A DNA stretch of 64,000 nt from positions 49,108 through 113,107 of the forward strand of contig NZ_BSFC01000039.1 in the NCBI RefSeq assembly GCF_027922145.1, given 5' to 3'. The notes under the pieces were generated by a model that was given only the letters and a program-made list of their open reading frames with translations, was not told the origin of the DNA and did no database searches. Below, piece by piece: positions 1-7,113 of the stretch. Position 1 is the stretch's first letter; each line of letters starts with the position of its first letter. Position numbers and translations under genes: made by a program. The stretch is from Novosphingobium resinovorum (lineage in GTDB: Bacteria > Pseudomonadota > Alphaproteobacteria > Sphingomonadales > Sphingomonadaceae).

Positions 1-24
1 TCGCGCCGATGCTAGCTGAATGCC

Positions 25-402
25 ATGAAGCGTGCCTCCCTTCCCGTTGTGCTGTTGGCCCTCGTCGCCGGCTGCGCCTCCGCAGAGCCTGCCCCGCCTC
101 CGGTGAGCGGCGGGCTGATCTCCACCCTGCCCATCGGCACTTACAGCTGCGAGATGGCGGGCGACGCGGGCGGCCTCGTCGGCAAGCCTTTGCCGGACTA
201 CGAGTTCCGCGTGGTCAATGCCTCGGCTTACAAGGCGGGCGGCATTCGCGGCAGCTACCTGCTGACAGGCGACTACGTGACGATGACCGGCGGCAAGCTC
301 AAGGGCCTCAAACTGCACCGGCTCAAGGACACGTACTTGCGCAAGGTCGAGGACAACGGCAGCGACGGCGAAATGCGCTGCGTTCGCAGTTCGCGCCGCT
401 GA
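25..402 (+). CDS. Small predicted lipoprotein, function unknown
   Basis: This 125-residue protein begins with a short basic stretch and a hydrophobic segment ending in a lipobox (LVAGC, lipidated Cys at about residue 17). It is therefore probably anchored in the membrane facing the periplasm. The mature part is small and polar, with one further Cys pair (in YSCEM and MRCVR) that could form a disulfide. I recognise no domain. It stands alone upstream of the SDR gene, separated by 65 bases. The ATG at 25 is chosen because it gives a proper signal sequence; the overlapping frame starting at 9 gives an arginine-rich translation with no such feature. Confidence 0.7.
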   Translation: MKRASLPVVLLALVAGCASAEPAPPPVSGGLISTLPIGTYSCEMAGDAGGLVGKPLPDYEFRVVNASAYKAGGIRGSYLLTGDYVTMTGGKLKGLKLHRLKDTYLRKVEDNGSDGEMRCVRSSRR

Positions 403-467
403 TCGCTCCGGCGGTTTGCCCTTGAGATAGGGCGGCCCTAGCTCTCGGAAAACTCCGGGAGCGGGCG

Positions 468-1280
468 ATGGAACTTCAACTGCAGGGCAAGGTCGCGATC
501 GTCACCGGCGCGACCGCGAACATCGGCCGCGCCGTCGCGCTGGACCTCGCAGCCGAGGGCGCCCTTCCCGTCCTCGTCGGCAGAGACCACGAGGCAGGCG
601 CAAGGCTGGTCACCGACTGCAATGCGCGCGGCGCACCCGAGGCGGTGTTCGTCGCCGCCGACATGCTGGACCCTGTCTCTCCCGCGATAGTGCTGAAGGC
701 CGCCGAAGCGCTCGGCCCAATCTCGGTGCTGGTGAACAACGTCGGCGGCAACGTCGATCAGGGCCTCTTCGTCGATTCCGATCCGGCGAAATGGATGGCG
801 GACATCGACCTCAACTTCGGCACCGTGCTGCGCATGACCCATGCCGTGTTGCCCGGCATGATCGCCCGCAAGGCCGGGGCGATCGTCAACGTCGGTTCAA
901 CCGCCGCACTGGTGGGCGACTACATGCTGCCGGTCTATTCGGCCGCCAAGGGGGCGGTGCACAGCTTCACCGTGGTGCTCGCCAAGGAAGTCGGCGCCCA
1001 CGGGATTCGCGTCAATGCCGTCGCGCCTTACGCCACGATCCCGACCGACCCGGCCAGCCTCAGCAGCGGCAGCCGCTTCAACCCCGAAACCGGGCTGTTC
1101 TCGAAAGGCACCGCCAGCGTCAGCGAAGAGGACCGCGCGCTGCGCCAACGCCGCACGTTCGTCGGCCGTCCCTTTGCGGCGCCTGAGGAAATGGCGGCGA
1201 TGGTGACTTTTCTGGCCTCGGCGCGGGCCAGCTTCATCACCGGGCAGGTCTACCCCGTGGACGGCGGCGCCCTGCTCTGA
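468..1280 (+). CDS. SDR family oxidoreductase
   Basis: A 270-residue classical short-chain dehydrogenase/reductase that should bind NAD(P)H and interconvert a hydroxyl and a keto group in the cytoplasm. The nucleotide-binding motif is at residues 13-20 (TGATANIG, a slightly unusual form of TGxxxGxG), followed by the NNVGG loop. The catalytic residues are S144, Y157 and K161 (YSAAK). The C-terminus GQVYPVDGG is typical of the family. It is followed 13 bases later by a SnoaL-like gene with a good ribosome binding site (GGGAGA), so the two are probably co-transcribed and may act on one substrate. The substrate is unknown. Confidence 0.88.
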   Translation: MELQLQGKVAIVTGATANIGRAVALDLAAEGALPVLVGRDHEAGARLVTDCNARGAPEAVFVAADMLDPVSPAIVLKAAEALGPISVLVNNVGGNVDQGLFVDSDPAKWMADIDLNFGTVLRMTHAVLPGMIARKAGAIVNVGSTAALVGDYMLPVYSAAKGAVHSFTVVLAKEVGAHGIRVNAVAPYATIPTDPASLSSGSRFNPETGLFSKGTASVSEEDRALRQRRTFVGRPFAAPEEMAAMVTFLASARASFITGQVYPVDGGALL

Positions 1281-1293
1281 CGGGAGATAAACG

Positions 1294-1818
1294 ATGATCG
1301 ACCAAACTGCCGTGCAGGCACTCATCGACAAGGAAGCGATTCGCGAACTGGTGCTGCTCTACTCGCGTGCGATCGACCGGCAGGACATCGCCCTGCTGCG
1401 CGACCTCTATACCGATGATGCCACCGACACCCATGGCGACAGCTTCGACGGTCCGGCGGGGGACTACTGCGACTTCATCGCCCGTGCCTTTCCGCACATG
1501 CCCTACTCCGGGCATCACGTGTGCAACCACCTGATCGCGGTCGATGGAGACGTGGGCAGCGGCGAGGTCTACGGCCTGGCCTGGCACCTCATCCCAACCC
1601 GCGAAGGCGGGCGCGAGGAGGACTTCATGGCCGTGCGCTACATCGACAACTACCGGCGCTGTGCCGACGGGCGGTGGCGCTTCTCCAGGCGGGTCGTGAC
1701 GTATGATTTCAAATTGCGCCGTCCGTTCGACGGCAGCGGCCTGCTGGGGCTCGCAGAGCGCGATCCAAGCTATGCCGAATGTCTCCAGCCGCTGCTCCGC
1801 AGGGGAACGCGCGGCTGA
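1294..1818 (+). CDS. SnoaL/NTF2-like fold protein
   Basis: This 174-residue protein has the layout of the SnoaL-like (NTF2 superfamily) alpha+beta barrel. It opens with a helix carrying the pattern IRELVLLYSRAIDRQD, then DLYTDDATD, and contains a central YSGHHVCNHL strand. Members include small cyclases, isomerases, dehydratases and hydroxylation subunits. Here it directly follows an SDR, a common pairing in ring-modifying catabolic pathways. Nothing visible fixes the reaction. The ATG lies 8 bases after a GGGAGA ribosome binding site. The 3' end is convergent with purQ, leaving 18 bases between the genes. Confidence 0.8.
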   Translation: MIDQTAVQALIDKEAIRELVLLYSRAIDRQDIALLRDLYTDDATDTHGDSFDGPAGDYCDFIARAFPHMPYSGHHVCNHLIAVDGDVGSGEVYGLAWHLIPTREGGREEDFMAVRYIDNYRRCADGRWRFSRRVVTYDFKLRRPFDGSGLLGLAERDPSYAECLQPLLRRGTRG

Positions 1819-1836
1819 AGCCTCATGTTCGGGAGG

Positions 1837-2514
1837 TCAGGCCCCGACCAGCCCGCGAATCGCGCTTTCGAACAGGCCGCGCCCGTCCGTACCGCCATGC
1901 GTGGTCTCGATCGCGCGCTCGGGGTGGGGCATCATGCCCAGCACATTGCCCGCATCATTGAGCACGCCCGCGATCGAACGCGCCGAACCGTTGACCTCCT
2001 CGGCATAGCGGAAGGCAACGCGGCCCTCGCCCTCGAGGCGGTTCAGCGTCTCATCGTCGGCGAAGTAGTTGCCGTCATGATGCGCCACCGGAATGCGCAC
2101 GACCTGCCCCGCTTCGTAGGCATTGGTGAACAGCGACTGCGCGTTCACGACCTCGAGCCCGACTTCACGGCACACGAAGTTCAGCCCGGCATTGCGCAGC
2201 AGCGCGCCCGGCAGCAGCCCGCTTTCGGTCAGTACCTGGAAGCCGTTGCACACGCCGAGCACCGGCACACCCTTGTCCGCTGCCGCGATCACCGCCTGCA
2301 TGATCGGCGAGCGCGAGGCGATCGCGCCGCAGCGCAAGTAATCGCCGTAGGAGAAGCCGCCCGGAACCGCGATGAAGTCGAGGCCCTCGGGCAGTTCGCT
2401 GTCGCCGTGCCAGACGCGGTGGGGCGCGGTGCCCGAAACCTTTTCCAGCGCCACCGCCATGTCGCGGTCGCAGTTCGAGCCCGGGAAGGTGATGACGGCG
2501 GAGGTGAAGGCCAT
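1837..2514 (-). CDS. purQ: Phosphoribosylformylglycinamidine synthase, glutaminase subunit PurQ
   Basis: The 225-residue protein is the class I glutamine amidotransferase subunit that supplies ammonia for the fourth step of de novo purine synthesis (FGAR to FGAM). It works with PurS and the separate PurL. The N-terminus VITFPGSNCDRD and the nucleophile elbow GVCNGFQ with Cys89 are diagnostic; H197 and E199 (in HPER) complete the triad. The frame is open further upstream, but the true start is the ATG at 2514, which overlaps the purS stop by one base (TGATG). That overlap indicates translational coupling and agrees with the usual family length. purL is not in this window. Confidence 0.97.
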   Translation of the reverse strand: MAFTSAVITFPGSNCDRDMAVALEKVSGTAPHRVWHGDSELPEGLDFIAVPGGFSYGDYLRCGAIASRSPIMQAVIAAADKGVPVLGVCNGFQVLTESGLLPGALLRNAGLNFVCREVGLEVVNAQSLFTNAYEAGQVVRIPVAHHDGNYFADDETLNRLEGEGRVAFRYAEEVNGSARSIAGVLNDAGNVLGMMPHPERAIETTHGGTDGRGLFESAIRGLVGA

Positions 2515-2750
2515 CAGGCGGCCACCTTCTCGATGCGGTAGTTCTCGATCACCATGTTGGCGAGGAGCTTGCGGCACATGTCGTCGATCGCCTCGTCGGT
2601 GACGCTCTCGGCAACGTCCAGCTCGAACAGGCGGCCGGCGCGCACGTCGTTGACGCCGGAAAAGCCGAGGCCCTCCAGCGAGTGGTGGATCGCGCGACCC
2701 TGAGGATCGAGGACACCGGGCTTGAGGCTGACGTGGACGCGGACTTTCAT
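2514..2750 (-). CDS. purS: Phosphoribosylformylglycinamidine synthase subunit PurS
   Basis: The 78-residue product is the small PurS subunit that bridges PurL and PurQ in the three-part FGAM synthetase. The sequence begins MKVRVHVSLKPGVLDPQG and carries the typical HHSLEGLGF element, which matches PurS over its whole length. It is the upstream member of a two-gene unit, its stop codon overlapping the purQ start by one base. The purC and purL genes that often flank it in relatives are absent here. A divergent SDR gene begins 138 bases upstream, so the promoter must lie in that gap. Confidence 0.96.
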   Translation of the reverse strand: MKVRVHVSLKPGVLDPQGRAIHHSLEGLGFSGVNDVRAGRLFELDVAESVTDEAIDDMCRKLLANMVIENYRIEKVAA

Positions 2751-2888
2751 CTGGCAGGCCTTTCGCAGGATAGCGGGCAGATTCGTTGGATGCGCCTATG
2801 ACCCTTCGCAGCCGCCGGGGCAAGGTTGAACGCGCCGTCGAATGGGCGGCCTGTTGAATGGCGACCTGCGACCTGCCATCACCGGGCG

Positions 2889-3803
2889 ATGAGCAGCGCA
2901 GCATCCATTTCCTTCACCGATCAGGTCGCCATAGTTACCGGAGCAGGCACCGGGCTCGGCCGCGCCTATGCGCTCGAACTGGCACGGCGCGGGGCCAAAG
3001 TCATGGTCAACGATCTCGGCGCGGCGCGGGACGGATCGGGCCAGTCCGACGCGGCTCTGCAGGTCGTCGAGGAAATCCGTAGCCTGGGCGGTGAGGCCAT
3101 GGCCGATGGCGGCGACGTCTCCGACTACGCACAGATGGAAGCGATGGCCGCCCGCGCGAGGGAAGCCTGGGGCGGCATCCATGTCCTCATCAACAACGCC
3201 GGCATCCTGCGCGACCGCACGTTCGCCAAGATGGACCCCGCCGATTTCGAGCTGGTCGTGCGTGTCCACCTCCTCGGCAGCGCCTTCGCGACGAAGGCTG
3301 TATGGGAGACGATGCGCGAGCAGACCTACGGCCGCGTCTTGATGACCACGTCCTCGACCGGGCTTGGCGGCAATTTCGGACAGGCGAATTACGGCGCGGC
3401 CAAGGCGGGCGTGCTCGGCCTCGCCCGAACGCTCCGGCTGGAAGGCGCGAAGTACGGCATCCGCGTCAATACCATTGTGCCGACCGCCGGCACCCGCATG
3501 ACCGCCGACATCTTCCCCGAGGAAGCCTACAAGGCGTTCGAGCCCGGCAATGTCGTGCCCGCCGCCGTGTTCCTTGTCTCTCCCGAGGCGCCGACCGACA
3601 CCATCCTCGCGGCCGGTGGCGGCGTGTTCCAGGGCACGTGGATCACCATGAACGATGGCGTCCTGCTCCCGGAATCCGCCCGCAGCGCCGAGGACGTCGC
3701 CGCCGCATGGCCGCGCATCGCCGACCGGTCGGGCGACCATCCGTTCGAGACCGGCATGGACCAGGCACATCACGCGCTGTCGATGCTGATGCGGGCGCCT
3801 TAA
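2889..3803 (+). CDS. SDR family oxidoreductase, multifunctional-enzyme (MFE-2)-like
   Basis: A 304-residue short-chain dehydrogenase. The cofactor motif TGAGTGLG is at residues 17-24 and is followed by VNDLGAARDGSG, a segment characteristic of the dehydrogenase part of peroxisomal MFE-2 (17-beta-HSD type 4) and its bacterial relatives. Catalytic residues are S155 or S156, Y168 and K172 (YGAAK). The usual role is 3-hydroxyacyl-CoA or hydroxysteroid dehydrogenation; which applies here is inference. A TTG start at 2826 is possible, but the ATG at 2889 gives the normal SDR N-terminus. The long C-terminal tail after about residue 250 is also seen in this subfamily. Confidence 0.85.
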   Translation: MSSAASISFTDQVAIVTGAGTGLGRAYALELARRGAKVMVNDLGAARDGSGQSDAALQVVEEIRSLGGEAMADGGDVSDYAQMEAMAARAREAWGGIHVLINNAGILRDRTFAKMDPADFELVVRVHLLGSAFATKAVWETMREQTYGRVLMTTSSTGLGGNFGQANYGAAKAGVLGLARTLRLEGAKYGIRVNTIVPTAGTRMTADIFPEEAYKAFEPGNVVPAAVFLVSPEAPTDTILAAGGGVFQGTWITMNDGVLLPESARSAEDVAAAWPRIADRSGDHPFETGMDQAHHALSMLMRAP

Positions 3804-3874
3804 CAAGCGGAGGCAATTGCGATTGACGGTGCCTGCCCACGCGGGCAGCTTCGCAGCCGCTTAAGGGGAACGCC

Positions 3875-4972
3875 TTGTATTCCGAAGACGATCTGCAATC
3901 CGCCGTCAGTGCCGAAGCCATCAGCGCCGAGGCGGCGGACGCCTTGCGCGCCCATGTGGCTACGACACGCGTGGTGCCGATGGCGGACGAGGAAAACATT
4001 CGCCTCGTCACCAGTTTCAACGACATCTTCGTGGGCATCGCCTGCCTGCTGGTGATCTTCTCCGGCGTTTACGCGGCGGGCGCCAACGACCAGCGCTGGT
4101 GGATGGCCGGCCTGCTCGTCGCCATGGCCAGCTGGCTCATGGCCGAGATCTTCACGCGCAAGCGCCGCATGGCCCTGCCCTCGATCATCGTGCTCGCCTC
4201 GTTCGTCGTCGGCCTCGGGCTTTTTGCCGGAGCGCTCGTCGCGGAGGCCATGCCCGAGCATCGGGTGCCGGTCTATTACGAGTTCAACGGCGAGCGGCAC
4301 ACCTGGCACCGGATGGAGCGCTATCCCTGGCAGGACGCAGCCATCATGCTGAGCGCCGCCATAGCGGCCGGAGTCGGGGCGCTGCTCCACTGGCTGCGTT
4401 TCCACGTGGCGATCACGATTGCGGCCGGAACCGGCGCCGTCGTGCTGCTCCTGCTTTCGGCGATCGCCTGGGCCACCGGGCAGGCATTGGCGGCCAACCC
4501 GGTCCTCGCGCCCGCCGCCTTCCTGTGCGGGCTGGCGGTCTTCGCCTTCGCCATGCGCTGGGACTTGTCCGACCGGGCTCGGCGGACCCAGCGCGCTGAC
4601 ATCGCGTTCTGGCTCCACCTGCTCGCCGCGCCGCTGATCGCGCATTCGCTGTTCTACTGGCTGGGCGTGCTGAACGGCGACGACGTGACTCCGGGCCATG
4701 CCGCAGGGGTGCTCGTCACCTATGTGGCATTTGCGCTCGTCGCCCTGCTGGTGGACCGGCGGGCTCTGCTGGTGTCGGCGCTGATCTACGTGCTGGCGGC
4801 ATTGAACGGCCTCCTGCGCAATGCCGGTACGATCGAGATGAACCTGGCGATCTCCACGCTGTTCGTCGGTGCGGCGCTGCTCGCGTTGTCGGTGTTCTGG
4901 ACCCCGCTGCGCCGCGCCCTGCTGACGCTGGCGCCGGAAAGCTGGCGCGAACGGCTACCCGCTTCGGCTTAA
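3875..4972 (+). CDS. Polytopic membrane protein with DUF2157-like N-terminus
   Basis: The 365-residue protein has a soluble N-terminal segment of about 45 residues whose pattern (a short helix, SAEAADALRAHV) resembles DUF2157-type membrane proteins. About ten or eleven hydrophobic helices follow, with short loops. A Trp- and Tyr-rich loop with YYEFNGERHTWHRMERYPW lies at about residues 130-150. The start is a TTG preceded by AAGGGGAA at a good distance; no ATG gives a better beginning. The function of the family is not established. The gene stands alone downstream of the MFE-2-like SDR and upstream of the repeat-filled region 4976-5248. Confidence 0.75.
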   Translation: MYSEDDLQSAVSAEAISAEAADALRAHVATTRVVPMADEENIRLVTSFNDIFVGIACLLVIFSGVYAAGANDQRWWMAGLLVAMASWLMAEIFTRKRRMALPSIIVLASFVVGLGLFAGALVAEAMPEHRVPVYYEFNGERHTWHRMERYPWQDAAIMLSAAIAAGVGALLHWLRFHVAITIAAGTGAVVLLLLSAIAWATGQALAANPVLAPAAFLCGLAVFAFAMRWDLSDRARRTQRADIAFWLHLLAAPLIAHSLFYWLGVLNGDDVTPGHAAGVLVTYVAFALVALLVDRRALLVSALIYVLAALNGLLRNAGTIEMNLAISTLFVGAALLALSVFWTPLRRALLTLAPESWRERLPASA

Positions 4973-4975
4973 GCA

Positions 4976-5107
4976 TCCTCCCTGTCGCAAAGCAATGGGG
5001 AGGTGGCAGCGACACAGTTGCTGACGGAGGGGGTGTTTGCGCCGCTGCCCCCTCCACCACCGACTGCGTCGGCGGTCCCCCTCCCCATTGCTTCGCAACG
5101 GGGAGGA
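4976..5107. repeat. Palindromic intergenic repeat with 28-bp imperfect arms
   Basis: The left arm (4976-5003) begins TCCTCCCTGTCGCAAAGC. The right arm (5080-5107) is its reverse complement at 25 of 28 positions. The 76-base centre is GC-rich with its own short inverted repeats. It lies just after the stop of the membrane protein gene and directly abuts a second, unrelated palindromic element, so the whole gap 4973-5266 consists of repeats and holds no gene. The arrangement fits a non-autonomous mobile palindrome of the REP/MITE type. Confidence 0.7.
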
Positions 5108-5115
5108 TACACTTG

Positions 5116-5248
5116 CCGTCATCCCAGCGAAGGCTGGGACCGCTATGGCCATGAAGCGCCCTATCGACGGGCCGGTGTAGTTTCGCCGCAGCCTTGCCGA
5201 GACCTCGCGATATGACGAAAGCGGTCCCAGCCTGCGCTGGGATGACGG
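5116..5248. repeat. Palindromic element, copy 1 of a ~132-bp family
   Basis: The ends are near-perfect inverted repeats built on CGTCATCCCAGCGAAGGCTG (left) and a complementary right end ending GGGATGACGG. The same ends, the same order of inner motifs (CCGCTATG, GCCCTATCG, GAGAC/GAGAG, AGCGGTCCCAGCC) and almost the same length recur at 26792-26923. Two copies with shared interior sequence show a dispersed element rather than chance palindromes. It carries no open reading frame of interest. Confidence 0.8.
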
Positions 5249-5266
5249 GCTTTCAACCGAGAACGC

Positions 5267-5626
5267 TCAGTCCTCGACAACCTTGAGCAATTTGCGTTCC
5301 AGCGAACTCAGCACATTCGAGAGTTCGTGCCCGCGCTTGAGCACTTGCCCCGCTTCGCCGAACAGGGTCCACATGCCTTGTTTGCCGCGCAGCGAGGGGC
5401 GCTTCTCGATCCGCGCCTGCGGGCGTTCGGCGGCGCGGCGAAAAGCGCTGAAACTGGCGGCCTCGCGCGCGAAATCCATCGCGTAGTCGCGCCAGAGCCC
5501 GGCCGCGACCATCCGGCCGTAGAGATCGAGAATTCGCTGGAGTTCCAGCCGGTCGAACCCGACCTGCGACGGCTGGACGCCGGGAAACGGGACGACGCTA
5601 CCTGAGGTAATTCCGCCTGCCACCAT
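5267..5626 (-). CDS. DUF2794 domain-containing protein
   Basis: The 119-residue protein matches the DUF2794 family, which is widespread in alphaproteobacteria and uncharacterised. The diagnostic stretch is RIEKRPSLRGKQG followed by LKRGHELSNVL near the C-terminus. It probably acts in the cytoplasm; there is no signal peptide or membrane segment. Its start is 8 bases downstream of the cysE stop codon on the same strand, so it is almost certainly co-transcribed with cysE. Confidence 0.88.
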   Translation of the reverse strand: MVAGGITSGSVVPFPGVQPSQVGFDRLELQRILDLYGRMVAAGLWRDYAMDFAREAASFSAFRRAAERPQARIEKRPSLRGKQGMWTLFGEAGQVLKRGHELSNVLSSLERKLLKVVED

Positions 5627-5634
5627 TCAGCGGC

Positions 5635-6330
5635 TCACCAGCGCTCGTTTTCGCGCGCTGCGTGCTGACGCTCGGAGATAAGTTCCTCCACCTGAGCGCG
5701 CAGCAAGGCCACCTGCTGTTCGAGATCCTCGACGCGCTGGGCGCCGCCGGTGGGCTCGCAGGGTTCCTTGCAAGGCGTGCCGTAGGGCATGAATTCCTTG
5801 GCCCAGGTCTCCGCCTTGACCAGCGTGGAGCGGGCCTTGAGGCCGATCATCGTCGCACCCTCGGGCACGTCTTCGGTCACGACTGCGCTGGCGCCGATGC
5901 GGGCACGGCGGCCGATGGTGACGGGGCCGATGATCTGCGCGCCCGAACCCACGATCACGTTGTCGAGCAGGGTCGGGTGGCGCTTGCCGCCGACGCCGTT
6001 GGTGGGGTTGGAACCGCCCAGCGTCACGCACTGGTAGATCGTCACGTTGTCGCCGATCACCGCGGTCTCGCCGATCACGGTGAAGCCGTGGTCGATGAAA
6101 AAGTTGCGGCCGATCTGCGCGCCCGGATGAATGTCGATCGCGGTCAGGAAGCGCGCAAGGTGGTTCACCACGCGGGCGAGGAAGAACAGGTCCGCCTGGA
6201 ACAGGGCATGCGCGATGCGGTGCCAGAACAGAGCCCATACGCCCGGATAAAGCAGCACTTCCCAACGCGAACGCGGCGCAGGATCGCGTGCGACAACCGA
6301 GTCCAGATAGCGGATGATATTACCCAGCAT
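5635..6330 (-). CDS. cysE: Serine O-acetyltransferase, EpsC type
   Basis: The 231-residue enzyme transfers acetyl from acetyl-CoA to serine, giving O-acetylserine, the substrate for cysteine synthase in sulfur assimilation. The short N-terminal helical part (FWHRIAHALF) is followed by the left-handed beta-helix of hexapeptide repeats, with the signature IHPGAQIGRNFFIDHG and VTLGG. The helical tail after residue 190 (LEEQ-type coiled stretch, EDLEQQVALLRAQVEEL) is longer than in the E. coli enzyme. The missing N-terminal domain places it in the EpsC branch. Just upstream lies a perfect 22-base palindrome, a candidate operator. Confidence 0.95.
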   Translation of the reverse strand: MLGNIIRYLDSVVARDPAPRSRWEVLLYPGVWALFWHRIAHALFQADLFFLARVVNHLARFLTAIDIHPGAQIGRNFFIDHGFTVIGETAVIGDNVTIYQCVTLGGSNPTNGVGGKRHPTLLDNVIVGSGAQIIGPVTIGRRARIGASAVVTEDVPEGATMIGLKARSTLVKAETWAKEFMPYGTPCKEPCEPTGGAQRVEDLEQQVALLRAQVEELISERQHAARENERW

Positions 6331-6357
6331 CGCCGGAAATTCCCATCAATCGTTCCA

Positions 6358-6379
6358 CTTTGCAACTTTTGTTGCAAAG
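6358..6379. promoter_or_regulatory. Perfect 22-base palindrome upstream of cysE, candidate operator
   Basis: Arms CTTTGCAAC (6358-6366) and GTTGCAAAG (6371-6379) flank a TTTT centre, 28 bases upstream of the cysE ATG. The 9-base arms are perfect, and the position suits repression or activation of cysE. The half-site GTTGCAA also appears in the palindrome near the Lrp/AsnC start at 27945-27954. Regulator identity is unknown; a transcript hairpin is an alternative reading. Confidence 0.55.
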
Positions 6380-6400
6380 CCGCCCTCACGTTACCGTCTG

Positions 6401-6460
6401 GAAATGCGCGATATGCGCATTTCGCGGCACCAGCCGCCCGGAAAATGCAGCGCATTTTCC
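6401..6460. repeat. Two adjacent perfect palindromes between hda and cysE
   Basis: Palindrome one has arms GAAATGCGC (6401-6409) and GCGCATTTC (6415-6423) around GATAT. Palindrome two has arms GGAAAATGC (6440-6448) and GCATTTTCC (6452-6460) around AGC. Both are perfect over 9 bases and share the core AAATGC/GCATTT. The second could form a hairpin just after the hda stop (6471), but it is not followed by a T run on the minus strand. The GAAAATGC core also forms the outer arms of the palindrome at 50507-50550, so this may be a small dispersed repeat. Confidence 0.6.
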
Positions 6461-6470
6461 AGACAAACCC

Positions 6471-7103
6471 TTAAGTCTGGGCGCCGCCTTTAGTCTCTTC
6501 CAGCGCGTCGCGCCAGATGGCCATTGTGGGGGCCGTCTTGCGCTCGAGACTGAGCCGGTCGATGGCGGCGACCAGACGTTCGACGCCCACATGGCTACGG
6601 GTACAACGTCCTACAAGATATTGCGTTGCCGAATGATCGAGAACCAGCCCGCGCATCTCGGCATGAACTTCCATCAGCGCGATGAGCATCGCATCGTCCG
6701 GCTCGCCGATCGCAAGGTTCAGCGCGGCACCAAGCCGCGAGGACAAGTCCGGCAGGCGTACCCGCCAGCGTTCGCCATCACTGTCGCCTACGCCCGGTGC
6801 GAAAGGCTTGTCTGCGACGATCAGCAGAGGACGGCCCAGTTCCTGCGCCCGGTTCCAGCGGTGGAACAGTGCGTCCTCGGGCATGCCTTGCGCATCATCG
6901 ACAGCATCGCCTGCGCCCGATTCGACGAACCAGCGCGCCAGCAGCGACTTGCCGGAGCGCGGCGGGCCGGAGAGGATCGCGGTGCGGAAAGGCCACTGGC
7001 CCGGCTCTATCAGCGCATCGATCGCAGGCGCGTTGGCCTCACCCACGACAATGCGCGGCGGACTGTCGCTCGCGGCGGACAGCGGAAGGGCGATCTGTCG
7101 CAT
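6471..7103 (-). CDS. hdaA: Hda-like DnaA regulatory AAA+ protein
   Basis: The 210-residue protein is a short AAA+ ATPase related to the central part of DnaA. By family it joins the DNA-loaded sliding clamp to stimulate DnaA-ATP hydrolysis and so limits re-initiation of replication. The Walker A motif GPPRSGKS is at residues 46-53 and an acidic DDAQ stretch marks Walker B. The N-terminus MRQIALPL matches the clamp-binding start of Hda proteins, which fixes the start at 7103 rather than the open frame up to 7196. It lies 10 bases downstream of the preceding membrane-anchored gene on the same strand. Confidence 0.88.
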   Translation of the reverse strand: MRQIALPLSAASDSPPRIVVGEANAPAIDALIEPGQWPFRTAILSGPPRSGKSLLARWFVESGAGDAVDDAQGMPEDALFHRWNRAQELGRPLLIVADKPFAPGVGDSDGERWRVRLPDLSSRLGAALNLAIGEPDDAMLIALMEVHAEMRGLVLDHSATQYLVGRCTRSHVGVERLVAAIDRLSLERKTAPTMAIWRDALEETKGGAQT

Positions 7104-7113
7104 GGCGAGGATC

